From: JBDHWG01 sp046328525
Lineage (GTDB): Bacteria; Chloroflexota; Anaerolineae; Epilineales; JAHCIE01
Assembly (NCBI GenBank): GCA_046328525.1
Contig: JAXLWK010000017.1
Location: 1-39,722, forward strand
Direction of reading: 5' to 3'
Length of the DNA: 39,722 bases
Shown here in pieces: positions 7,567 through 18,500 of this stretch. A model generated the notes under the pieces. It was not told where the DNA came from, searched no databases, and worked only from the letters and a program-made list of their open reading frames with translations. The stretch's first letter is position 1, and every line of letters begins with the position of its first letter. Both the position numbers and the translations under genes were made by a program.

Positions 7567-9489
7567 ATGACCACCCCAACTCATTCCCTCTTCCATCCCC
7601 TCCCGTTGGGCGCTATCGAGCCGCGCGGCTGGCTCCTCGACCAGATGCGCCAGGACCTCAGCGTCGGCTTCGCCGCATGCCTGGACACGCTCACCGAACA
7701 CGCCGCCCACAACTTGTTCCGCCACCAGATCGCGGCGTCGGCGGAGCAGTTCGCCTGGTGGGACGCTGAGACGCGCGGCAACTGGCTGTGGGGCCTCACG
7801 ATGATGGCCTTCCTGAGCGGTGACGAGGATGCTCAGGCGCGCGCCGTGGCCCTGCTCGACGACCTGTTGGCAACGCAGGGTGAGACCGGCTATCTGGGCA
7901 TCTATGCCCGCCCGTGGCGCTACCGGCACGGGGATAGCGAAAACGGCGAGCTTTGGGCGCAAAGCCGCGCCCTGCTGGCGTTGCTGGCGTACTACGAGTT
8001 CACCGGCCGCGCGGCGACGCTGCACGCCGTCGAAACCGCAGTTGCCTTGACGATGGCGCAGTATGGGGCGCAGCGGTCATACTTCCGCAGCGCCGCCAAT
8101 CCCCTGGCATCGCTTACGGGGGTGACGCATGGGTTATGTTATGTAGATGTCGTGGAGTGGCTCTTTGCCCTGACCGGCGACGCGCGCTACCGTGACTTCG
8201 GGCTGTGGCTGTACGATGATTTCTGCGCCCTGCCGCTGCCCTTCGCCAACGACGACATGTCCACGCGCAGCCTCCTCGATGCTCGCCGCCCTCTCAGCGG
8301 CCACGCCGTCCACACCGCCGAGCATGTCCGCGTCCTGGCCTGGGCGTATGCGGTGACCGGCCGCGACGACTTGGCGCGCGCGTTCGCGCTGGCGCAGGCC
8401 AAGCTGAGCCGCTGCACTCTGCCGAGCGGCGCGCTGATCGGCGACGAGGGGATTCACGGCCTCCCTTTGCCTGAGGCCGCGTACGAGTACTGCACCATCA
8501 CCGAGTATCTCTTTAGCCTGACCAGCGTCCTCCAAAAGTTCGGGACGGGGGCGGACCATGTCGAGACACTGCTGTTCAACGCCGGCCAGGGCGCGCGCCT
8601 GCCCGGCGGCGGCGGCGTCGCCTATCTCTCCCAGGATACCCGCCTCGACGCTCGCGTCGCCCGGCCCGACAGCTACTCGCTGTTTCACGGCGGCGGTGGG
8701 CGGTTCAAGTTCTCCCCGACGCATGAGGATGTGGCGTGCTGCTGCAACCCGAACGCCATCCGCCTGCTGCCGCACTACGTCAGCCGCCAGTGGATGCGCC
8801 TGGCTGACACGCCGGGGCTGGCCGCGCTGCTCTATGGCGCGTGCCGGGTCCGGACCGTAATCGAGGGTGTCGCGGTCGAGATCGAGGAGATCACCGACTA
8901 TCCGTTCGACGAAACGGTGCGCCTCGTGATTTCCCCCGCGCAGCCGACGACGTTCACCCTGGCCCTGCGGCAGCCGGGCTGGGCGTCCGGCGCAGCCGTC
9001 AGCGTCAACGGCATCGCGTCGGCCCCCACCCAACGCGGCGATCTGCTGATGATCCAGCGACGCTGGGAGAGTGGGGATACTGTCGCGGTCAGCTTCGAGA
9101 CCGAGGTGGCGGCGGTCGCCTACCCCAACGGGGAATACGCCGTTCGGCGCGGCGCGCTGCAATTCGTTCAGCCCATTGCGCCGGCGTTTCACGCCACAAA
9201 GCACTACCCGAACAGCGCCCTGGCCGACGTCGAGCTGTGGCCGCAAGACCTGGCCCAGGCGTATCGCCCGTTCTTCCTGGATGCCGCCCGGCCGGGCTAC
9301 GGCCTGACGCTGGAACGCCTCGCCGGCGGCGACCCCGCCTGGCACGCCGCCGCCCTCGCCCTCGCCGGCGCCGACGGGCGACTCGTGCCGATGGGTTCCG
9401 CCATGCTGCGCCGCGCCGCCTTTCCCATGCTCAACCTGGCCCCCTCTCCCCGTGGGATGCAAGGGCGGACAGGGGCAGGTTTCGAGTAA
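7567..9489 (+). CDS. GH127-type beta-L-arabinofuranosidase (DUF1680 family)
   Basis: A 640-residue protein, the usual size for the family, with an (alpha/alpha)6 barrel followed by beta-domains. The zinc/cysteine active site known from HypBA1 is present: E307-Y-C309 and a C-C-C run at 391-393 followed by N-P-N. In the family the cysteine is the nucleophile and the metal is held by Glu plus three Cys. GH127 enzymes release L-arabinofuranose from plant or glycoprotein oligosaccharides. No signal peptide is seen, so it is cytoplasmic and would act on imported oligosaccharides. GGAG lies 12 bases upstream of the ATG. The last 15 or so residues read through a degenerate copy of the CCCTCTCCC/GGGAGAGGG sequence found just downstream, so the C-terminus has probably been extended by a repeat. 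GH146 is a close alternative family. Confidence 0.87.
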   Translation: MTTPTHSLFHPLPLGAIEPRGWLLDQMRQDLSVGFAACLDTLTEHAAHNLFRHQIAASAEQFAWWDAETRGNWLWGLTMMAFLSGDEDAQARAVALLDDLLATQGETGYLGIYARPWRYRHGDSENGELWAQSRALLALLAYYEFTGRAATLHAVETAVALTMAQYGAQRSYFRSAANPLASLTGVTHGLCYVDVVEWLFALTGDARYRDFGLWLYDDFCALPLPFANDDMSTRSLLDARRPLSGHAVHTAEHVRVLAWAYAVTGRDDLARAFALAQAKLSRCTLPSGALIGDEGIHGLPLPEAAYEYCTITEYLFSLTSVLQKFGTGADHVETLLFNAGQGARLPGGGGVAYLSQDTRLDARVARPDSYSLFHGGGGRFKFSPTHEDVACCCNPNAIRLLPHYVSRQWMRLADTPGLAALLYGACRVRTVIEGVAVEIEEITDYPFDETVRLVISPAQPTTFTLALRQPGWASGAAVSVNGIASAPTQRGDLLMIQRRWESGDTVAVSFETEVAAVAYPNGEYAVRRGALQFVQPIAPAFHATKHYPNSALADVELWPQDLAQAYRPFFLDAARPGYGLTLERLAGGDPAWHAAALALAGADGRLVPMGSAMLRRAAFPMLNLAPSPRGMQGRTGAGFE

Positions 9490-9504
9490 CCTCGTCCCAT
9501 GTCC

Positions 9505-9532
9505 GGCCCCCTCTCCCAGTGGGAGAGGGGCC
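9505..9532. terminator. Bidirectional hairpin between convergent genes
   Basis: The arms ggccccctctccc (9505-9517) and gggagaggggcc (9521-9532) form a 12-pair stem with a 3-base loop and one bulged C. It lies between the stops of the GH127 gene (9489) and the giant gene (9548), so it can serve both strands. There is no T-run, so Rho-independent activity is uncertain. A degenerate copy of the left half lies inside the GH127 3' end (about 9440-9475). Confidence 0.55.
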
Positions 9533-9547
9533 AGACCCGTCGGCCGC

Positions 9548-12500
9548 CTATGGCTGCGCGGCGACGGCGCGCCCTAACCCCGTGAAGTCGCGCGCTACGT
9601 AGGGGAAGTAGAGGGTGTAGCTCTTCTGCCCCGGCGTGGTTACGCTCTGCACGCGCACCGGCGACTTCAGCGCCTCGACGTTGCCGGCGCGGTCAATCGC
9701 GCGGCTGCGCAGCGCGACCGCGCCGCGCGGGGCAGCCACCTTCGCCGCCCACAGCGTCCCCGCCGCCCCGGTCGAGTCCGCCTTGGCAGTGTCCGGACAC
9801 AGCGCCCCTGCCAGCAGAGCTGCCGCCGCCGCGCCGGTCTGAGCGTCGGCCCACGTCTGCCCGCCGTCCACGCTGACCTGCGCCTGCGCCACGCCCCAGC
9901 CATCAGTCGCGTAGCCCCAGGCGAGAAGCTGGTCCGGCGGCAGCCCCTGGCACGCCTGGGGAACCGTGGCGCCGGGCCGCGGGTACACGATCTCCGACGT
10001 AGGCGCGATGCTGTCCACCCTGACGGCCACAGGCGCAGACGGCTCGCCGACGTTGCCGGCCGCGTCCGTGGCGCGGGCGCGGATCAAGTGCTGGACACCT
10101 TCCTCGGACGGCAAGGTCCAGTTGGTGCGCCAGAGGCGCGGCACGACGGCTTGCGGGAACGCGCCCGCCGCGATGTAGGGACCGGGGACTACCCGCCACG
10201 GCCCACCGTCCATCGAGACCTCCACCTTCTCGATCCCGCCGTAAGCGGTGAACGGGGCCGGGTCGTAGGCCGCGCCGGTGATGGTGGCGATCCGCCCCTT
10301 GAGGGGCGCGAAGTCGGCGAGCGCCACGCTTGCCTGCGGCGGTGTGTTGTCCACGGTAACGGCCGCCGACACCGGCTGGCTGACCTGCCCAAAGATGTCG
10401 TGGCCGCGCGCCTGGACGACGAACTCGCCGCTCGCGGGAACGTCAATGGCGATCTTCCAACCGAGGTTGGTGAAGATGCCGCCGACCTCCGACGGCGTGA
10501 CGACCCACGGCCCATCGTTCACCCGCACTTCGACGAACCCAAGCCCCGTCTGGTCCCTCGCCGCGCCGGTCACGGTCTGCCGCCCGCTGCGCATTGTCGC
10601 GTTCCTGGGCAGGGCGATCGTCACCTGCGGCGGCTTGCTGTCCACTGCGCGGCTCGCGCCCGACTGAGCCAGGACCACATCCCCGCTGGGCGAAGGGCTC
10701 TTCACGGCAGCGGTCACGCTGACCGCCCCGATGCCGGCGACGTTGCTGCCCAGCCCCGCCGTGACGGTGATGGGCGCCCGCGGCCCAGGCGGCAGAGCGC
10801 CAAGGGGGATGAGCCAGCGGCTCGAAGGCGGCTGGCTCGGCAGCCCCTGGATGGACTGGAGCGTCGCGCCGTTGCTGGCCGTGATCTCCAGCATCAGGTC
10901 CGTCACCGCCACGCGGTCCACATTGGTCAGGTCAAGCTCCCACGGCGCGGCGGTGTTTGGCCCCAGGATGCGCGACGAGGCGCGGGGGGTCCGGACGCTC
11001 AGCGTGACGTGGCTGCCCTTAGGCTGGCCCGCGTTCGGCGCGGTCGTCGGGGTGATGCTCGTCCAACGGTAGGCGCTCGTCCACGGCCCCAGCACCGATT
11101 GGTTCGTCGGGAAGACGCTGGCGATGCGGCCGTTGGCGTCACTGAAGGCCAGCATCTGCACGTCCACCGTCGGAAGCGTAACCCCCAGGCTGCTCCACGG
11201 CAGCGCGATCTCGGTATCCCCCTCCGCGCCCGTCCTGACCACGCCAAAGTCGTGCGCTTGCCAGGCGCTGCCCGTCCAGTGATACACGGCGCTGCCGGAG
11301 CCGCGCAGGAAAACGGCGAAGTCAGCGTCGAACGGCAGCGTCTGTCCGCGAGCCGCGCTCGTCGGCCCGGCCCACGGCTTCGGCGTGCCGCCCCCCTGCG
11401 TATCCAGGTAGATGTACCCTGCGCCGTCCACGCCCCACTCCGCGCCGCGCCAGCCGATGTACAGGTTGGTCGCGTCGAAGCTGGCCCAGATGCCCTGGGG
11501 ATGCGCCGGGCGCGGGTCCACGTCGAGGCGCTCGGAGGCGAGCTTCCACTCGCCGCGCGCCACGTCCATGAAACCGTTGACCTGGATGGACGACTGCCAC
11601 GCGCTGCCGGTGGCCTCCTTCGCCAGCGTCCCGCCGCTCGTCCCGACGAACCACGGCCCGAAGTGGCGTGTCGTCGTGTTGCCAACGCTGTCCCTGGCGA
11701 CAAGGTGGACGTACCAGGCGCCGGCGCTCGTGAGCGGGGCGGTGTAGCTGTTACCCGTCACAGGCGTGCCCGATGTCGGCAGTGTGTTGCTCGTCTGGTC
11801 TGCGACCGCGAACACCGACACCACGCCGCTCCCGTCCGTCAGCGGCGACCAGCTCACGCTGGCCGACGCGGGCGCGATGAGGTGCGAGCCGGGGGTCGGC
11901 TGGAGCTGTGCCTGGAACGGCGTCGGCCCCAGGTTGTCGGCGATAAAGACGACCGGCTGCACGGCCACATTCCCCGCGCGGTCCGTGGCGCGGATGCGCG
12001 CCGGGAAGCTGGCGTGGTCCACGCCAGGCGGAGGTGTGTAGGCCCATGCCCAGGCGTTAGCGTTCAAAGTCGCCGCCGACCACGTCTTGCCGCCGTCGGC
12101 GCTGCCCTCGACCAGGACGACGCCGCTCGTCGCGTCGCCCGCCGTGCCGGCCACGTTGAGCGTGCCCGTGATCACACCCGTCGGTGGCGTGACGCCGATG
12201 GTCGGCGCCACGCTGTCCTTGACGAGGGACACCACGGTGTCAGCGGCGGCGCTGCTGCCGGCGGTGCGGCTGGCGCGCAGGGTGATGGTGTGCGCGCCCT
12301 CACTGCTGAGAGTGACCGGCGCGGACCAGCGTGTAGACTGGGCTGTGGCGTCGGCGAGGACTGCCTTGCCCTGCGAGACGCCATCCACCAGCACCTCGAC
12401 CTGCCCCTGGTCGTCGGCCGCGACGAAATGGGCCGCGCCGGCGAGGGTGAGCGTGCCGGACACGACCGCCGCGCCCGGCGTCGGCGACAGGAGCGCCGCC

Positions 12501-15500
12501 TCGTTGCGGGTGGTGGCGATGGTCACAGACGCCGCCGCGCTCTGGCCGACGTTACCCGCGCCGTCTACGCCGACGGCCTGCACGGTATGCGCGCCGTCGG
12601 GCAGGGGCAGCGCCGCGCTGTACTGGCCGCCGCTGCCCAGCGAGCGCGTCGCCGTCACGACCTGGCCATCCACCAGGAAGTAGACGCGCGCGACGTTCCA
12701 CTGGCTCGCGCCGCCCACGGCCACCACGTCGCTGGCGCTGGCCTGGAGCGGCAGCACGGGCGCGCTCGAGGTCAGGCCGGTCGTCGGCGTGATGATCTGC
12801 GCCACCGGCGGCGTCCCGTCGCCGATAAAGCTGGCGCGGAAGGTCGCAGTGCCGGTGATGGTGTTGCCGCTTGCGTCGGCCGGCCGCGTGTACAGGCGAT
12901 ACAAGCCGTCGCCCTGGAAGCCGCTATAGGCGAGGCTCCAGTACGAGCCAGGTTGGCCGGCCGACGTCAGGGTCGCCGATGCCCAGGTCGTCGGCAGGGT
13001 ACTCGACGGCGGCTGGCTCGGATCGCTGACCTTGCTGACGCCCACCTGCACCGACGCGACACCGGCCGCGCCGGCGGCGCAGGTCGCGCCCTGCTTCCCG
13101 AACAGTAGCGTGACCGGCGTCGCCAGCAGCTCCTTGTAGCCGAGATCGGCCTGGTCGCCGCCGCCCAGCGGCACAGGCTGGAACGTCGCGGCCGGGACGC
13201 GGTTGACGGCGGGCGAGGTCGGCTGCAGCGAGTAGTCGGGCGGGCCGTTGGGGTCGGGGTTGTTGAACTGCGGATCTACGCCGACCAGGTCGGTCGAGTC
13301 CGGAGTGAAGCCGGATGTGTCCGACGAGCCGTTCTGGAAGAGCAGGTTGTACGCCTCGAACACCTGCGCCGCGCCGCTGGCCGCCAGGCCGGCGCCGTTG
13401 GCGGCAAAGATGTTGAAGCGCGTTTGGAGCCACGTGCCCTGACCGGCGACGGCCAGGCCCGTCCCCGTATTGTTGGCGACGGTGTTGAACGCGAACACGC
13501 CGGTCGAGGCGCTGTCGAAGCTGGCCGCCGCGCCGTTGTTGGCCTGGAGGATGTTGTGGGTGATGGTGATGGCGTTGGATGCGCCTGTGACGACGAGGCC
13601 GGCCGCGCCGCTCCCGCTGCCCGCGTTCTGCACGGTGAAGCCGCCGACCTCGACGTTGGTCACACCGCTGAGGGTGAGCGCTGCGCCGCTGCCGCCCGCG
13701 TCAATCACCGTGCTGTCGGCCCCCGCGCCCACGAGGCGCACACCGCTGCGCAGGCTGAGGGACTCGCTGTACGTCCCCGGCGCGACGCCCACGGTGAACA
13801 CGCCGTCAATCGGCGGGACGTGGGCGATGCCGTCCTGGATTGTGGTGAAGGCGTCTACCTGCCACTCCAGGCCGTCATTGGGGCACTGGGCGCAGTAGTC
13901 CGGCGAGACGTACACCGCCGCCTGGGCCGACTGGGCATAGCCGATATCCACGCGCAGCCCGGACCCCGGCGGTGTCGGGTCGCCCGGATCGCCCGCGTCC
14001 ACCAGGGGCGAGTCGGCCTGCGGCCGGTAGTCCTGCTGGCTCGGCGCGACGAAGCGCGGATCGGCGAAGACGCCGCCCGGCTCGGATTGGTCCACGGCCT
14101 TGCCGTCAATCGTCACGTCCTGGCCGTTGCGCCAGAAGCCGTTGAAGGTGTGCAGCTGGGTGGCAGCCGCCGACTGGTAGCTCAGGGCCGAGCCGGTGTT
14201 GAAGGCGAACACCGTGTTGCGAACGTCAATCGCGCCGTTGTTCGTGGCAGCGACGCCGTTGTCATTCGAGACGATGGAGTTGTTGACGAGCAGCGCGCTC
14301 GCGCCGCCCGCCCCATCCACGCCGACGGCCGTCCGCGTGTTGCGGATGATGCTGCGCGTGACACTGATCGCGCCGCCGGCGTCAATCCTCACACCGTCCA
14401 CGTGGTCGTCACCCGTCAGGCTGACCAGGGCCAGGCCCGCCGCGCGCACGCCCTCCGCCCCGATCAGCGCGCCGGACGCCGTCTTGGGCGGGGCAACGAC
14501 CGTCAGGGCCGCGCCGCTGCCGAAGACGCGCACGCCGTTGACCAGGTAGACGCTCTGGCGGTACAGGCCCGGGTTGACAAGCACCTTCTGCGCGCCACTG
14601 TTGATGCCCGACTGAATGTCGGCGAAGGCGTCAACGCTCCACGTGTGGCCGCTGTTGGCGCACTTCTCGCAGTAGTTCGGGTCCACGTAGGCCGTGCCGC
14701 GATACTGGTAGTAGCCCAGGTCCGCGCCCACGTTGGCCTTGCCGCGCGCCGACGAGCCGACGAGCAAGCGGAAGACGCCCTGGGGCGCGCTGTAGAACGC
14801 CGCCTGGGTCAGGGTCATCGCCGTCGCAGCGGCGCCCGGCGGGGGCGCGAGCCAGTCGGCGGCGGCGGCGTTGGCGCTGGCGTAGCCGTTGTGGTTGATG
14901 TCGGCCACGGTTCCTACGCCGCCGTCCTCCCAGACGGCTGGCAGGGGCGCGGCGTTCGGCAAGGCGGCGAACAGGTTGTTGCGGATGAAGATGCCCTGGG
15001 TGACGGCGGAGCTATGCTTCACGCCGACCACGCCGGAGGCGTTGGTCACGAAGGTGTTGTGGTCAATGTCCACGTTGGACGTTCGGCTGTCCACGCCGAT
15101 GCTGAGGCTCCGATCGAGGCTGAACACCACCTGCCGGATGCTGATGATTTGCGCGTTCAGGTCCGTCGCACCGGGCGTCCCGCCAAAGTTGACCTGCACG
15201 CCGGTCTGGGCGTTGCGGATGGTCAGTCCCTGGATCGTCACGCCCAGGATGCCCGGCACGCTCGACGTCTGGTCGGTCGGCGGGAAGACCTGGATGCCGA
15301 TGCCGCCGTTGGCGTCAATGAACACGGCGTCAGGGTTCACGCCCTGGATGGTGACGTAATCCTTGCCGCCGTGGACGACCGCCGACGCATACGAGCCGGG
15401 ACCGACGAGGAGGGTGTCGCCCGAGGCTGCCGCGTCGAGCGCCGATTGGATGGTGGCGAAGGCCGTCGCGCCCCACGTGTGGCCGTCGTTGCCGCACGTC

Positions 15501-18500
15501 GCGCAGTAGTCGTCGTCCACGAAGCGGGTGACCGGCGTCGCCGTCGGCGCCAGGGTCTTGGCGGCGGCACTCTGGTGGGCGCCATGGCCCGCCGCGCCGT
15601 TCCCTTCGCTCCAGCCGCCGCTCTCGCGCGTGGGCAGCTTGCCCAGGGCCACGGGCGCTGTCGCCGGACCGAGGTCCAGCTCGCGGCGCATGGCCCGCTT
15701 CGTCTCGCGCGCCTCGGCGGTCTTGGCGGCCACCTGCGCCCCGGCGGAGACAATGAGCAGGTCCGACGACTGGTCGCAGTTCACGTCCGCCCCGGCGGCG
15801 AACGGGGCCGAGGCCGCCGCGCCGACGCCGGAGAGCTGCGCCTGCACCGGCTGGTTGCTTGCCAGGTCGGCGCGGCCTAGCACGAGGTAGGCGCGCCCGC
15901 TCAGCGTGCCGAGCAGCAAGTCATTCTTGCCGTCGCGGTCCACGTCCCCGACCCCAGCGATGAAACCGTTGGGCGCGGGGGTGTAGCCGCTGAACGTTAC
16001 GTCGGGTGTCAGGCCGGGCTTCCAGCCGCTCGCGCGGCCATAGGCGACGTGCGGCGTCGCGCCGTCGCTGTAGGCGAAGTCGGGCAGGCCGTCGCCGTTG
16101 ACATCGCCGAGCGGGACAACCTGGCTGCCGACCCCCGCCGGGCCGCTGAAGCTGCCGTTGGCCGTCGCCTTGAGACTCGCCGGCGCCGAGACGCGCCTGG
16201 CGGCGTAGGCCGGGCCGCCCAGGAAGACATACACCGACGGCCCACCGCCCGCGCTGTTGTTCGGGTCGGCGATGACGAAGTCGGCGTACTGGTCGTTGTT
16301 CAGGTCGCCGACGCCCACGGCGGGCGCGCCCGCGCCATCGGTGGCGAAGGCGCCGCCCAGGATGGGGCGCGTCCCGGTCAGGCCGTCCAGGGCAAAGCTC
16401 TGGGCCTGGCCGAGCGGTCCCGTCGCGGGGTTGCTGCCCAGCACCAGGTACACCTCGCCCTTGTCGCCGGGCAGGCCGGTGACGCCGATGAGGATGTCGT
16501 CGAAGCCGTCCCGGTTAACGTCGCCGGCCGCAGCCATCCACCGCCCCACCTGCCCGGTGTTGACAGTGAAGATCTTGCCGCGCGTCTTGTTCGCCGTGGC
16601 GCTCAGGGTCGTCGGGTCTATCTGGCCCATCGCGCCGACGCGCCCGAAGACCAGGTAGACCTGGTTGTTGAGCGGGTCGCCGACGAGGAAGTCGCTCAGG
16701 CCGTCGCCGTTGACGTCGCCGGCCGGCGCAACGTATTGCCCCAGGCCCGCGCCGACCGTGCCGACCAGGCTGCTCGGCGCGTCGGCCAGCGCCTGGGCGT
16801 CGGGCTTGACGGGCCAGCCCCCCGCCTTGCCGTACAGAATGGACACGCGGCCCGCGTTGGCAGCGCCGTTCACCGTGCTCGACGGTGTCCCGACGGCAAA
16901 GTCGGCGCGGCCGTCGCCGTCCACGTCGCCCAACCAGGTCACGGTCTTGGTGATGTCCTCCGTCGGGCCGTTGGGCATCAGCCAGACGGTGGCCTTCTGG
17001 ATGGGGTCTATGGCCGCCGAGGTCACGCCGCCCTCTAGCGGCTGCGGCCGCGCGGGCAGCGGAACGGCGCCGGTGTCGTCGGCGTGGCCCTCGAAGGTGA
17101 AGGGCGCGCTCGTCGAGACCTGGTCCACGGCGTTGGACCAGATGTCGGTCGGCGGCAGGTTATCCACCAGCACCGTGACCTGCTTGGCCGCGCCAATGTT
17201 GCCCAGGGCGTCCACGGCGCGCACGGCGAGGGTGTGGCTGCCGTACATTCTGGCGTCGAACTGCCAGGCGTACTTCCACATTGCGGTCTGCGGGTTGGCC
17301 GGCAGCTCCGCGACGTTGCGCCAGGGGCGGCGGTCAATGCTGAGTTGCACCACCGAGACGCCCGCCACCTGGGGCGCGCCGGACAGCAAATCGCTGGCGC
17401 TGCCCTCGATGGTGAAGGTGTTGAAGCGGATGTCGCTGAGCGCCTGGCCGTCCTGGACGTTGGTGAAGGCGGCCGTCGGCGCCGTGTTGTCCACGATCAC
17501 CGAGGTGGGCGCGGCCGGCGTCTCGACGTAGCCCACGTAGTCGGTGGCGCGCGTCTGGATGCCGTAGACCCCGTCGGCGGGCAGCGTCCAGGTGTAGGAC
17601 CAGTTCTCGACGCCGCCGGCGGTCTGCCAGCCGCTGTCGTATGCCTGGCCCTGCCCGTTGACGTAGCCCGTTCCGCTGGCGCGCAGCTCCACCTTCACAG
17701 GCCACGTCGTGGGATCGGTGGACGTGCCGCCAATCACGAACGACTTGCCCCTGACGGCCTGGCCCGCCTCCGGCGCAGCGACCTTCGACGCGGGCTGGTC
17801 GGCGTCAATCAGCACCTGCTGCGTGCCGGTCATGACTTTCTGCGCCCTGGCGATAGTGTCGGAGTAGGGGACGGTCAGCTGAAGGGTGGTGCGGGCGGAC
17901 GCGGTCAGCCCTGGCTGCGCGCCGCCCTTGAGCGTGCTGGTCATGGCCTCGGCGGTCAGCAGCGGGGCCTGGCCGAAGTTCCACGCCAGGCTGCCCGCGC
18001 CGGCGCTCGGCGTCGGCGGCGTGTAGCCAGCCGAGCCGGTCTGCTGGCCGGCGGCGAGGGCGCTCAATGCCGCCGTGTCGTAGCCGAGACTCATGGCCCC
18101 GTTGAGGGGCGCGGCGGTCGTATTGCGGAGGTTGAGGCCCACCTGGAGCGCGTCGCCCGGCCTGAGAACGCTATACAGCGAGCCGTTGTGAACGACCGAC
18201 GGCGTGACGCTGAAGACGAAGCTCGGGGCCGTGTTAGGCGACCAGGGGCTGGCGCCGGCCTGCTTCTCCTGGGCGTCGGTCAGGCCGTCGCCGTCCTCGT
18301 CGGCCTTGTTCGGGTCGGAACAAACGTGGTACGACACCCCGTTGTCCAGCCGGATGTCCCAGCCGCCCGCCAGTGTCCCATCGGCCTGGAGGTGGCACAC
18401 TTCCTGGCCGTCGGGCAGGCCGTCCCCGTCCGTGTCGGCGTTGAGCGGGTCCGTGAGCAACTCCAGCTCGAGTCGGTCCGACAGACCGTCGCCGTCGGTG

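Noticed and set aside
10088..13108. A 1006-codon open frame on the plus strand, and similar long frames at 13424-15880, 17084-19324 and 29902-31995
   Set aside because: They are antisense shadows of the giant genes. Their products are Arg/Val/Ala/His-rich without any fold or motif, and the minus-strand frames carry clear domains over the same bases. High GC removes stops from the shadow frame.
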